Assembly (NCBI GenBank): GCA_034432655.1
Contig: DAOUBP010000098.1
Span: forward strand, 1-19,617
Origin: DAOUBP01 sp034432655
GTDB taxonomy: Bacteria; Chloroflexota; Anaerolineae; CG2-30-64-16
Length of the DNA stretch: 19,617 nt
Direction of reading: 5' to 3'
Both the position numbers and the translations under genes were made by a program. The notes beneath the pieces are model-generated. The model was not told the origin of the DNA. It saw nothing but the letters and a program-made list of their open reading frames with translations, and did no database searches. Shown one piece after another: positions 1-8,107 of this stretch; position 1 is the first letter of the stretch, and every line of letters starts with the position of its first letter.

Positions 1-2
1 CC

Positions 3-89
3 ACGTGCCAGGCACCTGGGAGGCTGCCTGGCACGTCACCCGGCGACCTTCCCCCACGTGCCAGGCACCTGGGAGGGTGCCTGGCACGT
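3..89. repeat. Pair of GC-rich palindromes downstream of mutS
   Basis: Two near-identical inverted repeats stand side by side. The first has perfect 12-base arms ACGTGCCAGGCA (3-14) and its complement (25-36) around a 10-base loop. The second has perfect 14-base arms (56-69 and 76-89) around TGGGAG. They lie just past the mutS stop codon. As RNA they would form strong hairpins and may act as a transcription end or an mRNA-stabilising structure, but no T-run follows on either strand, so a classic intrinsic terminator is not supported. A dispersed intergenic repeat family is the simplest reading. Confidence 0.8.
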
Positions 90-95
90 CATCCA

Positions 96-3000
96 TCATT
101 CCCGCACCCGCTTCTGCAGCTCATACAGCTTGTTCAGCGCGGCCAGGGGGCTGAGGCTGTTGATGTCCAGCGCGCGCAGCTCGGCGATGACCGGGTCCTC
201 GGCCGAGAAGAGCGGGAGCTGGTAGAGCACGGGCCGGTCAATGACCGAGCGCCGCGGGCCGGCCGCGCCCGAAGCCTCCAGGTCGGCCAGGATCTCCTGC
301 GCGCGGGCGATCACGGGCTTCGGCAGGCCGGCGAGCTGCGCCACGTGCACGCCATAGGAGCGGTCGGCCGGGCCGGGCACGATCTTGTGCAGGAAGACCA
401 CCTTGTCCCCCTGCTCGGCCACGGCCACGTTGAAGTTGACCACGTGCGGCAAGCGCTCGGCCAGGTCGGTCAGCTCGTGGTAGTGGGTGGCGAACAGCGT
501 CCGCGCGCGCAGGCCGGGGTGGTTGTGGATGTACTCCACCACGGCCCAGGCGATGGCCAGGCCGTCATAGGTGCTGGTCCCCCGGCCGATCTCGTCCAGG
601 ATCAGCAGCGAGCGGTTGGTGGCGTGGTGCAGGATGTTGGCCGTCTCCACCATCTCCACCATGAAGGTGCTCTGCCCGCGCGCGATCTCGTCCGACGCGC
701 CGATGCGCGTGAAGATGCGGTCCACCACGCCGATGTGCGCCGACTCGGCCGGCACGAAGGAGCCAATCTGGGCCATGAGGACGATGTGGGCGACCTGACG
801 CAGATAGGTGGAGTTGTGACTCACAAAGCCGTTCGCCACGAACGAGTGAGTGGCTTCGACAGACAGATCAAACACCTCGGCTTCGCCCGGCGCCACCTCG
901 ACGACCGGGTCATAGAAATAGCGCCGACCGATTAGCGTGCTGAGCTCCGGATAGGCCACGCCGTTGTTTTGGCAGTAGGCCACCAACTCATCCAGTTTGA
1001 AGTATGAGATATTGCGCTTGCTCGGGAGATAAGTGTAGAAGATCGAATTGATGGACTTATCGTGCTTCAGTGCCACAGCCTTGCCCGGCGTTGCCACGAT
1101 GCGCGCCTGCACTTGCTTCAACGCAGGTTCCAGATGCGGGATGCCGCCCACATTCGGCATGCGCAGCGTCGAGACCCGCTCAACGCCGGCTTGCTTACGC
1201 GGCAGCCGAAAGCCGATTTCCCGGTAGAAAGTCAGAGCCTCCGCGCCGTAGATGGTCACCAGATAATTGGGATGGACCGAGCGAACGCCTTTCTTGGTCT
1301 GCAACGATGAAATGATCCCAAAATTGAGGAGCAGGATGTGAACCTGGTGCGCCAGCCGTTCGGATGAGGTAGAAAGCGACACATTCCCCCTGACATTGAC
1401 ATACCCGTCTGTATCGAACAAGCCCTGCAAGAACGCGCGGACGATCGGTTTGGGGGCGGTCAGAATGACCGATGGAATGCTCTTCTCGATGGCCGTGACG
1501 TAATCCAGGCCCAATTCCTCGAAGAATAGGCGAATCTGCCGACTGCTGATCGAATATCTGAACTTCACAGAATTGGCCACTTCGTATCCAAACTGCTCGT
1601 AGACGATCCGACGAAACTCCTGAGCGATTGATTCATCAGCTGTAGTCAACGCTACAGCGTTACGTTCGCGCAAAGTACCGTCACCGACCAACAGCCCCAT
1701 GACATACGCCAGATCCGGCGTAAGGCGCGTCGGCAGGGGATAGCGCTTCAGGGAGTGCTTTGCTTTCAACCCGGCTGCCCTCGGCGTATTAATCTCCTCC
1801 CTGCTTCCCCACAGGTCAATCCGACGGTCTATCGCTACATAGTCGCCGGGCTGGATCTCGGCCAGCGGTTTCCACCCCTCATCGCCGGACGCACACCGAA
1901 CCCAGACACGGTGCTCCGGCGTGCCCTCCAACTCGTAGCCCAGTCGGGTGCGAATACGTATCGTCTTGCTTCGCCCCCCGGCGTAGAAGTGGGTAGCCTG
2001 GCCGTAACCGTCCAGCCCCTTGACTATATGCTGCACAGGCGAGAAGGTGTCTACAGCCATTTCTCCCGGCTGAAGTGACCCTATGGGGACGAGCCCGTCC
2101 CCGGTGAACACCAGCGTGTCGCCGCGCACGCATTTGCCGCTCATATTCGGCCCCGTCAGGATAACGATCGCCTGCTCGGGAGAGAGATAAACGTCGTTGG
2201 GCGTGAACGGCTCACCGGCCAGGAACTTCTCCACCACCGGATGGCGGCCCCCTTTGATGTCAATGACCCGGTCCTCCGCGAGGACCGGCCGGACGTAGCG
2301 GTTGGCCTCGGCCACCTCGGCCAGGGCCGCGGCCACATCCAGCTCCGCGATGGCGCGCGCGGCCGTCAGCAGCCGGGGCGCGGCCGCCGCGATCCGCGCC
2401 AACACCTGCCGGTAGAGCTGCCCCTCCAGCTCCAGGATGCGCTCCTCCGCGTTGAGCACCAGCGACTCGTACTCCTTTAGCTCCGGGGTGATGTAGCGCT
2501 CGGCGTTGACCAGCGTCTGCTTGCGGATGTAGTGCGGGGGCACCAGGGCCGCGTTGGCCGTGGTGACCTCGATGTAGTAGCCGAAGACCTTGTTGTAGCC
2601 CACCTTCAGCGATTTGATGCCCGTGCGCTGGCGCTCGGCCGGCTCCAGGTTGGCGATCCACGCCTTCGCGTCGCGGATGGCCGTGTGGATGCCGTCCAGC
2701 TCGGCCGAGTAGCCGGGCCGGATGACGCCGGGGGTGGCCAGCGTCGCGGGCGGCTCGTCGGCGATGGCCGCGGCGAGCAGCTCCGCAATGTCGGCGCAAT
2801 CCGGAAGCGTGAGACTGATTGCCGGCTGCCGGCCCTCAGCCCCCAGCTTCTGGCCCCCAGCCTCCAGCCCCCAGCCTCCAGCCTCCAACTTCTGGATGCG
2901 CGCCAACGCCTCCCGCATCCCCACCAGCTCGCGCGGGAGGGCGATCCCCTGGACGCAACGGTTGACCCAGCGCTCCAGGTCGCCGAAGCCGCGCAGGAGC

Positions 3001-4277
3001 TGACGCAGCTCGGCCCGGGCGGGCGCGTCGCAATACCACGCCTCGACCGCGTCGAGCCGGGCGTTGATCGCCGTTATGTCAAGCAGTGGCTGGTTGAGCC
3101 ACTTGCGCAACAGCCGGCCGCCCATGGGGGTCAGCGTGGCATCGAGCACGCCCAGCAGCGAGCCCTGGGCCGTGCCCCCGCGGATGCTCTCGGTCAGCTC
3201 CAGGTTGCGCCGGGTTGCTTCGTCCAGCAGCATGTACTCGCTGATGCTGTAGGTGCGCAGCCCGGCGATCTGGCCGACGTTGCCCTGCTGCGTCTCCTGC
3301 AGGTATTGCAGCAGCCCGCCCGCGGCCCGCACGGCCAGCGGCTTGTCGTCGCAGCCGAAGCCGGCCAGGGAGGCGGCCCGGAAATGCTCGAGCAGCGCCT
3401 GCCGGGCCGTGGTCTCCTCGAAGCGCCAGGCGGCGTAGGGAGTGAGGTGGTAGGATTGGGCGATCTCAGGGGGCAGGGTATCCGACTCGTGCGGCGTGCC
3501 GCGTACTGCGTGCTGCGCCCCTGCGCCCCTGCTCCCCTGCTCCTCCGCGCCCCCGCTCCGTTGCGCCCACCGCGGATCCTTTGCCGGGTAGAGCAGCTCG
3601 GCGGGTGCAAGGCGCGCCAGCTCTTCGGTCAAACGGCGCAGGACGTCCTCGCCGTCGGTGATCTCGGTGGCCGCGAACTCGCCGGTGGAGATGTCGGCGT
3701 AGGCCAGGCCGGCGCGCCGCGTCTGTAGAGACGTTGCATGCAACGTCTCTACCGGCGCGGCCCCGGTTGACAGAGACGTTGGACGCGACGCCTCTACCGG
3801 CGCGGCCCCGGTTGGCAGAGACGTTGGACGCGACGCCTCTACCGGCGCGGCCCCCCTTGGCAGAGACGTTGGACGCGGCGTCTCGACCACCACCGCGGCC
3901 ACGTAATTGTTGCGCTTCTCCGGCAGCAGCCCCGGCTCCACCAGCGTGCCGGGCGTGACGACGCGGCGCACGACGCGCGGGACGAGCTTCTCGCCCTTGG
4001 GCGGCTCGTTGCCGATCTGCTCGGCGATGGCCACCTTGTAGCCGGCGTTGATCAGCTTCGCGATGTAGGTGTCCACCGCGTGGTAGGGCACGCCCGCCAG
4101 CGGCACGCGCTCGTCCGCGCCCACCGGCCGCGAGGTGAGGACGACATCGCACACGGACGCGACGATCTTCGCGTCCTCATCGAAGGTCTCGTAGAAATCG
4201 CCCAGGCGGAAGAAGAGGATGATGTCGGGATACTGCTTCTTCAACGCCAGGTATTGGGAGCGCATGGGTGTGGTCAT
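96..4277 (-). CDS. mutS: DNA mismatch repair ATPase MutS, interrupted by an intein
   Basis: MutS binds mismatches and small loops in DNA and uses ATP to start mismatch repair in the cytoplasm. The N-terminus has the mismatch-reading motif GDFYETF (Phe28, Glu30). The core and clamp domains follow, then the ATPase with Walker A GPNMSGK (709-715) continued by ST after the intein, and Walker B LLILDEIGRG (Asp1228-Glu1229). The intein occupies residues 716-1155, leaving a 953-residue mature protein, about 100 longer than typical bacterial MutS. The excess is largely explained by three low-complexity insertions at roughly residues 131-185, 240-266 and 462-486, all derived from DNA repeats and all in frame. 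The ATG at 4277 matches the normal family start, but the ribosome site is weak. It lies downstream of the CHAT gene on the same strand, separated by a repeat array, and may share its transcript. The identification is very secure; whether the protein is active depends on splicing. Confidence 0.97.
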   Translation of the reverse strand: MTTPMRSQYLALKKQYPDIILFFRLGDFYETFDEDAKIVASVCDVVLTSRPVGADERVPLAGVPYHAVDTYIAKLINAGYKVAIAEQIGNEPPKGEKLVPRVVRRVVTPGTLVEPGLLPEKRNNYVAAVVVETPRPTSLPRGAAPVEASRPTSLPTGAAPVEASRPTSLSTGAAPVETLHATSLQTRRAGLAYADISTGEFAATEITDGEDVLRRLTEELARLAPAELLYPAKDPRWAQRSGGAEEQGSRGAGAQHAVRGTPHESDTLPPEIAQSYHLTPYAAWRFEETTARQALLEHFRAASLAGFGCDDKPLAVRAAGGLLQYLQETQQGNVGQIAGLRTYSISEYMLLDEATRRNLELTESIRGGTAQGSLLGVLDATLTPMGGRLLRKWLNQPLLDITAINARLDAVEAWYCDAPARAELRQLLRGFGDLERWVNRCVQGIALPRELVGMREALARIQKLEAGGWGLEAGGQKLGAEGRQPAISLTLPDCADIAELLAAAIADEPPATLATPGVIRPGYSAELDGIHTAIRDAKAWIANLEPAERQRTGIKSLKVGYNKVFGYYIEVTTANAALVPPHYIRKQTLVNAERYITPELKEYESLVLNAEERILELEGQLYRQVLARIAAAAPRLLTAARAIAELDVAAALAEVAEANRYVRPVLAEDRVIDIKGGRHPVVEKFLAGEPFTPNDVYLSPEQAIVILTGPNMSGKCVRGDTLVFTGDGLVPIGSLQPGEMAVDTFSPVQHIVKGLDGYGQATHFYAGGRSKTIRIRTRLGYELEGTPEHRVWVRCASGDEGWKPLAEIQPGDYVAIDRRIDLWGSREEINTPRAAGLKAKHSLKRYPLPTRLTPDLAYVMGLLVGDGTLRERNAVALTTADESIAQEFRRIVYEQFGYEVANSVKFRYSISSRQIRLFFEELGLDYVTAIEKSIPSVILTAPKPIVRAFLQGLFDTDGYVNVRGNVSLSTSSERLAHQVHILLLNFGIISSLQTKKGVRSVHPNYLVTIYGAEALTFYREIGFRLPRKQAGVERVSTLRMPNVGGIPHLEPALKQVQARIVATPGKAVALKHDKSINSIFYTYLPSKRNISYFKLDELVAYCQNNGVAYPELSTLIGRRYFYDPVVEVAPGEAEVFDLSVEATHSFVANGFVSHNSTYLRQVAHIVLMAQIGSFVPAESAHIGVVDRIFTRIGASDEIARGQSTFMVEMVETANILHHATNRSLLILDEIGRGTSTYDGLAIAWAVVEYIHNHPGLRARTLFATHYHELTDLAERLPHVVNFNVAVAEQGDKVVFLHKIVPGPADRSYGVHVAQLAGLPKPVIARAQEILADLEASGAAGPRRSVIDRPVLYQLPLFSAEDPVIAELRALDINSLSPLAALNKLYELQKRVRE
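813..2132 (-). mobile_element. Intein with LAGLIDADG homing endonuclease, in the MutS P-loop
   Basis: A 440-residue intein lies exactly between Lys and Ser of the Walker A motif, so MutS cannot bind ATP until it splices. The splicing blocks are complete: Cys716 opens block A (CVRGDTLVFTGDG), block B is GTPEHRVWV with His789, block F is VFDLSVEATHSFVANG, and block G ends in His1154-Asn1155, followed by extein Ser1156. Two LAGLIDADG motifs are present, MGLLVGDGTL (acidic residue Asp866) and LQGLFDTDGYV (Asp957), so the homing endonuclease looks intact. The DNA of this segment reads visibly less GC-rich than the flanking mutS exteins, which fits recent acquisition. Boundaries follow from the uninterrupted GPNMSGKST motif of the family. 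Confidence 0.96.
2843..2891. repeat. Seven tandem 7-bp units inside mutS
   Basis: On the plus strand the units run CCAGCTT, CTGGCCC, CCAGCCT, CCAGCCC, CCAGCCT, CCAGCCT, CCAACTT with no gap. On the coding strand they give a glycine-rich stretch (LEAGGWGLEAGG) near MutS residues 463-479, between blocks that match the family well. The frame is kept because three 7-mers equal seven codons. Confidence 0.85.
3516..3563. repeat. Six tandem 8-bp units inside mutS
   Basis: Units CGCCCCTG, CGCCCCTG, CTCCCCTG, CTCCTCCG, CGCCCCCG and CTCCGTTG follow each other directly, 48 bases in all or sixteen codons. They encode part of the non-conserved stretch GGAEEQGSRGAGAQ in MutS, about residues 239-254. Confidence 0.75.
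3725..3886. repeat. 45-bp palindromic repeat, about 3.6 copies, inside mutS
   Basis: Unit starts fall at 3727, 3772, 3817 and 3862, exactly 45 bases apart. The first unit carries a perfect 28-base palindrome (3725-3752) whose half is GTAGAGACGTTGCA. Later units hold diverged versions of the same hairpin, joined by a CGGCGCGGCCCCGGTTG-type linker. On the mutS strand each unit is one 15-residue peptide of the form RPTSLPTGAAPVEAS, repeated between residues about 131 and 185. The GTAG/CTAC ends match the other hairpin repeats of this window. Confidence 0.92.
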
Positions 4278-4292
4278 GGCGGATCATCTCAT

Positions 4293-4440
4293 GTAGGACG
4301 AAATTAATTTCGTCCTACGCAACAGTGGCGAAATAAATTTCGTCCTACGCAACAGTGGCGAAATGAATTTCGTCCTACGCAACAGTGGCGAAATAAATTT
4401 CGCCCTACGCAACAGTGGCGAAATGAATTTCGCCTTACGT
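4293..4440. repeat. 30-bp tandem hairpin array between CHAT gene and mutS
   Basis: A perfect 26-base palindrome (4293-4318, half GTAGGACGAAATT) begins the array. Units start at 4300, 4330, 4360 and 4390, each 30 bases, with a partial fifth from 4420. Each unit has a small GAAAT/ATTTC hairpin followed by CCTACGCAACAGTGGC. The units differ mainly at the central base (T, A, G, A, G) and at one stem position (TCCTAC or CCCTAC). The array fills nearly the whole gap between the two genes and touches the CHAT stop codon at 4435-4437. Confidence 0.93.
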
Positions 4441-6690
4441 GCTGCCCAGCAGGACCTGTCCGTAGGGATCGCCGTAGAGCACATAGGCCAGCCAGGTGGG
4501 ATTGGCCGGGTCGGCATCTCGGATGGCCAGCCGCGCCTGGTGAAAAGCCTCGCCCAGGGGCCGCGGCCGGCCCTGGAACGCGCCGGCCCCGAAGAATCGG
4601 TCGTAAAACTCCTGGGCAAATCGCGCGGCCAGGCGATCGTTGATCTCCCACAGCGAGCCGATGAACGCGCTGGCGCCGGAATCCACCATCTTCTGCGCCC
4701 AGCCGCCCAGCTGGGTCAGGCCGGCACCAATCCGGCCGCTGTGGCACGCGTTGAGAAACACCAGCGGCCGCGATCTGCGCAGGCCGGCCTGTTTGGGCCC
4801 GGCGATCTGGCTGGGGCGCAGGAACCCGTCGGCCAGCTTCAGCTTGGACTCGTTGGGATCGTCGGTGTTGAAGTTGCCGTGACAGGCGAAATGATAGTGC
4901 TCGGTGGCCCCCTCCCGGAAGCGCGCGTCCACGTCTGCGACCGTGCTCAACGGGCCGTCGAAGTTCAGCGACCACAGCTTGCGCCGCAACGCGACGAAAT
5001 ACTCCGACTCCTCCCGGGCAGCCTGCAGGTTATCGGCCGGGGCTACCCATACGCCGTTGCGCACGCGGATCAGATCGGGCGCGCCGCGGCCGGCCAGCCA
5101 GCGGGTAAGGTTGAAGGTGACACACAAGGGAGGATCGTTGAAGCGCTCGTTCCCATCTTCGTCAAACTCGTACGGCTTCACCATCTCCCAGGGGATCCAG
5201 GGGTCATCGGAGGTGATCAGCAGCCCTTTGCCGCGGTAGGCCGTCCGCAGCTTGTCGCGATACTCGGCCTTCAGCGCGGCCGGGAAGAGCTGATCGTACA
5301 GATTGATCCCGATGTCATCCAGCTCCTGCAAGGCCACGCGCTTCTCGTTGTCCGTGCGCGCCTCGGCCGAGGTTCGGGCCAGTGTGCTGAGCCTGTCGAA
5401 GATCGGCTTCAGGAAGGTCTGCGGGTCGGCGCCCAGATCCACATAGCCGACGTTCTTCCAGTGGTAGTCCCGTGTCTTGGCCGCGTGCAGCAGATAGAAC
5501 AGCCTGGTCCGGTCGGCCGACAGGATGACCCGCAGCTCCAGGTCAGGGATCGGCGCCTGGCCGGCCAGGCCCGGGGACTGGATGGCCGGGGACTTGATCT
5601 CCAGGTCAGCCAGGTCATACAACGCCTCCGGCCGGTCGGTGACCTCCGTGGTCAGGGCCAGGGTCAAGATGTTGCGGTCGAACTGATAAAAGTCAATCTG
5701 CACCTTCTTGACCCCGACCGCCTTGGGACTGAGCAGGAATGCCACCGGGTCGCAATCCCTGTCGGCCACCACCTGCACCTGTCGCGCCCACGGCGTCCCT
5801 GCCACCCGCTCCCCTCCCACCGCCGCGTCCAGGTCAAAGTCCTCCGCGGTGACCACAACGGTCAACGGGGCCAGCTTGAGGGACATGCGCGACTCGTCAG
5901 CGGTGGTGCGGCTCCAGGCCTGCAACTCGCGCGCCACCTGAATCAGCAACGTGACCCGTTTGGCCTTCAAGAAGACTTTGTTGGGGAAGTTGACATTGGC
6001 ATAGCGCACCACCTCGTCCAGGGCCTCGGCCACCGGAGCCGGCGATCGTTCGCCTGGCAGATCCCCGCCCCGTATCCCTTTCGGCACCAGCACCTCGTTC
6101 GCTCCACGCGTGGCGCCCCGGTAGACCGGGGCGGCCGCCCATTGACGGCGTGAGTCCAACAGCGCCTGCACTGCAGGGTAATCCGTCAGCAGGCGGCCCA
6201 CACCGTGCAGGAAAGCGGTCGCGTCCTGCGTGCGCCGGAATTCGGCCACCAGCGCCTCCCAGCCCCGGCGCTCATCCTCCAGCAGGCGGTCCAGGTGGCG
6301 CGTGACCAGCGCGATCACCTCCTGCGCCAGGCCAGCCGGGTCGGCAAAGACCCGAAACTCCGCCAGGGCAACCAGCCGCGCCAACACCTCCTGGCGCTGT
6401 TCAGGGGACAGGGTGGGCACCGCGCGGCGGGTTTCGGCGTTCCTTCCGGCGTCCAGCGCTGCCACTACGGACATGGGCAGAGCCGGTCGCAGCACTGCCA
6501 GGTCGTCCAGGAATGCGGCGATGCGCGACGGCGCATCCCACTGGCTGACCGTAGCGATCTGCGGGCCATGCTGACGCACCAGCGCCTCCACCTGCTGACG
6601 CGTCGCCGCCGAAAGGGCCGTCCGGGCCGCCAGCAACGCGTCCAGCACTGGGATGATCACTTCCAACGCTTGCGAGATCAAGAATGCCAT
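4435..6690 (-). CDS. CHAT-domain (caspase-like) protease
   Basis: The C-terminal third is a CHAT domain, a caspase-fold cysteine peptidase. The catalytic histidine motif is HYHFACHGN (His604) and the catalytic cysteine motif VFLNACHSG (Cys649), followed by the typical GASAFIGSLWEIND. Residues 1-215 are probably helical and I cannot assign them. A middle part (about 225-400) with short alternating strands, including NVNFPNKVFLKAKRVTLLI, looks like the beta-rich region often found before CHAT domains. No signal peptide or membrane segment is visible, so the protein should be cytoplasmic. The ATG at 6690 has an AGGAAGGGG site eight bases upstream. The start lies 25 bases after the C11 peptidase gene, implying one operon. 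CHAT proteases are known to act in conflict or cell-death systems by cutting partner proteins. No obvious target such as a gasdermin is encoded in this window. Confidence 0.93.
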   Translation of the reverse strand: MAFLISQALEVIIPVLDALLAARTALSAATRQQVEALVRQHGPQIATVSQWDAPSRIAAFLDDLAVLRPALPMSVVAALDAGRNAETRRAVPTLSPEQRQEVLARLVALAEFRVFADPAGLAQEVIALVTRHLDRLLEDERRGWEALVAEFRRTQDATAFLHGVGRLLTDYPAVQALLDSRRQWAAAPVYRGATRGANEVLVPKGIRGGDLPGERSPAPVAEALDEVVRYANVNFPNKVFLKAKRVTLLIQVARELQAWSRTTADESRMSLKLAPLTVVVTAEDFDLDAAVGGERVAGTPWARQVQVVADRDCDPVAFLLSPKAVGVKKVQIDFYQFDRNILTLALTTEVTDRPEALYDLADLEIKSPAIQSPGLAGQAPIPDLELRVILSADRTRLFYLLHAAKTRDYHWKNVGYVDLGADPQTFLKPIFDRLSTLARTSAEARTDNEKRVALQELDDIGINLYDQLFPAALKAEYRDKLRTAYRGKGLLITSDDPWIPWEMVKPYEFDEDGNERFNDPPLCVTFNLTRWLAGRGAPDLIRVRNGVWVAPADNLQAAREESEYFVALRRKLWSLNFDGPLSTVADVDARFREGATEHYHFACHGNFNTDDPNESKLKLADGFLRPSQIAGPKQAGLRRSRPLVFLNACHSGRIGAGLTQLGGWAQKMVDSGASAFIGSLWEINDRLAARFAQEFYDRFFGAGAFQGRPRPLGEAFHQARLAIRDADPANPTWLAYVLYGDPYGQVLLGST

Positions 6691-6698
6691 GTGCTTAG

Positions 6699-6707
6699 CC
6701 CCTTCCT
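6699..6707 (-). promoter_or_regulatory. Ribosome binding site of the CHAT gene
   Basis: AGGAAGGGG on the minus strand ends eight bases before the ATG at 6690 and starts after the stop codon of the upstream peptidase gene. It fixes the CHAT start and shows separate translation initiation within one operon. Confidence 0.7.
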
Positions 6708-6715
6708 AAGCCGCG

Positions 6716-8011
6716 CTAAATCCACTCAAGCTCGGGGTCGAGCCAGGCCAGCAGCCCATCCCAACCCGTCACTTGCGGGAAGAAAAGGTTCCGGTAGATG
6801 CTCAAGGCCTTCTTGCGTTCCGGGGCCGGCCGGCCGGTATCGGGCAGGTAGACGGACAGGCCGGTGGCCGCCTCATATTGGGGCCGGTAGGCCACCTGTA
6901 AGATCGGTGTGCCGGGCGCCCTGGCCTCCAGATGTCGGTACAGGGCCGCGGCCGCGTCTTGCAACCCGTCGTAGAACTGCAGGTCAAAGTACTCAGCCAG
7001 GCGCCTGGCAAAGTCACCCAGATCGCGATAGTTGCGGTCCTGAAACCTCTGTGCGGCCTCGCGCGCCCGCCGCACGGCCGAACGCAGCATCTCGTCGCCG
7101 GCATAAGCCAGGACAGCATCCACCAGCCGCTTGACCAGCTTCTCCGTGTCGGCAACGGCCTGGGTGGCCACAGCAGACTGTGTGATCCGCTCCTCCTGGC
7201 GGGTGGCCGCGTTGTACGCCTTAGCATACTCCTTGACAATGCGCACGGCCAGCGTCTCCGGGGACATCTGCGGTTCATCGTTCAGGCCCTGCAGGATCAA
7301 GGCATAGGGCCACCCGTCCAGCGGTTCCACCTCTTGCGACGCGACGAAATAGTCTGCGTAAGGCGCCAGCTCATGCGCGCCTTCGTTCATCGCCATCAGG
7401 CAGGCATCCATGCCGATGAGGTCGAGCCGACGTCCTGTGGCTGCCTGCACCTCGTTGAGCGCCTGGCGCAGGTCCTGGGTGTCCAGAAAGTCCTTGCTGG
7501 AGTCGTCGTAGGCGATGGGCCGGGAGGGGTCGCCGGCCGTCATCTTGCGCGGGGTCGTGCGGAAGATCGGCTGGTGCGACTGCCCCTCATCGCCTAGCCC
7601 CCGCACCACAGCATAATGGTCCACGTCCAGCCAGCCGGTGCCGTGGTTCCAGATCACCAACGCGTAGTGGTCGGCGGGGTAATGGGTCATCCCATGCAAC
7701 AGGAAGTCACGCAGGGTGCTGGGGTGGCCCATATTGACCTCGCGCAGCGTGTCCACCCGGCTGCTGGCCATCCCCACCCCCTGGCGCACCTCCACCAGAT
7801 ACGACCCCTCCAGGGTATCGAACAAACAGACCACGGCGCACGCGTCGGTAGTGCCGATTTTGGCCATCTCCCAGATGTCCTGATACCCAGCGTCGGTCAT
7901 CTGAGCCATCAACTTCTTGGGGCCGGCGGCAGTGTAAAACACCTTGCCGTTGTCGCCGGCCATATAAACCAACAACGTCCAGGGTCGCTGTACGGGGGTC
8001 ACAGGCTGCAT
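6716..8011 (-). CDS. C11 (clostripain-like) cysteine peptidase
   Basis: The 431-residue protein matches clostripain family C11, a caspase-fold peptidase that typically cuts after Arg or Lys. It opens with WTLLVYMAGDN (11-21), has the catalytic His123 in ALVIWNHGTGW and Cys204 in DLIGMDACLMAMNE, followed by YFVASQEVEPLDGWPY. The basic loop FRTTPRKM between the two catalytic residues is a plausible self-cleavage site, as C11 enzymes are often activated by cutting between His and Cys; this is inferred. There is no signal peptide, so it probably works inside the cell, unlike secreted clostripain. It is first in the operon with a strong promoter and an AAAGGAG site six bases before the ATG. The paired CHAT gene downstream suggests that the two proteases work together. 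Confidence 0.93.
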   Translation of the reverse strand: MQPVTPVQRPWTLLVYMAGDNGKVFYTAAGPKKLMAQMTDAGYQDIWEMAKIGTTDACAVVCLFDTLEGSYLVEVRQGVGMASSRVDTLREVNMGHPSTLRDFLLHGMTHYPADHYALVIWNHGTGWLDVDHYAVVRGLGDEGQSHQPIFRTTPRKMTAGDPSRPIAYDDSSKDFLDTQDLRQALNEVQAATGRRLDLIGMDACLMAMNEGAHELAPYADYFVASQEVEPLDGWPYALILQGLNDEPQMSPETLAVRIVKEYAKAYNAATRQEERITQSAVATQAVADTEKLVKRLVDAVLAYAGDEMLRSAVRRAREAAQRFQDRNYRDLGDFARRLAEYFDLQFYDGLQDAAAALYRHLEARAPGTPILQVAYRPQYEAATGLSVYLPDTGRPAPERKKALSIYRNLFFPQVTGWDGLLAWLDPELEWI

Positions 8012-8017
8012 GGGCTG

Positions 8018-8024
8018 CTCCTTT
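8018..8024 (-). promoter_or_regulatory. Ribosome binding site of the C11 peptidase gene
   Basis: AAAGGAG on the minus strand sits six bases before the ATG at 8011. It supports that start over later methionines. Confidence 0.75.
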
Positions 8025-8052
8025 CGAGGTGATCGCGCTGCAAACTGACACG

Positions 8053-8082
8053 ATTATAGCACAAGCGTAACACTGCGGGCAA
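8053..8082 (-). promoter_or_regulatory. Promoter of the C11-CHAT operon
   Basis: On the minus strand TTGCCC (8082-8077) is followed after 18 bases by a perfect TATAAT (8058-8053). Transcription would start near 8046, about 35 bases before the peptidase ATG. No operator-like inverted repeat overlaps it. Confidence 0.7.
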
Positions 8083-8107
8083 TTAACCGGCCGCGATTCC
8101 TGCCCGA

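Noticed and set aside
2532..3728. Long plus-strand open frame opposite mutS
   Set aside because: Antisense to conserved MutS sequence, with typical shadow-frame composition and no recognisable motif.
4293..4440. Possible CRISPR array or terminator between CHAT gene and mutS
   Set aside because: Directly abutting 30-base repeats leave no spacers. The palindromes are AT-rich in the middle and lack a following T-run, so a terminator is not supported.
4363..6153. Long plus-strand open frame opposite the CHAT gene
   Set aside because: It mirrors a clearly conserved gene, has the low-complexity Gly/Arg/Gln composition of GC-rich antisense frames, and shows no family motif.
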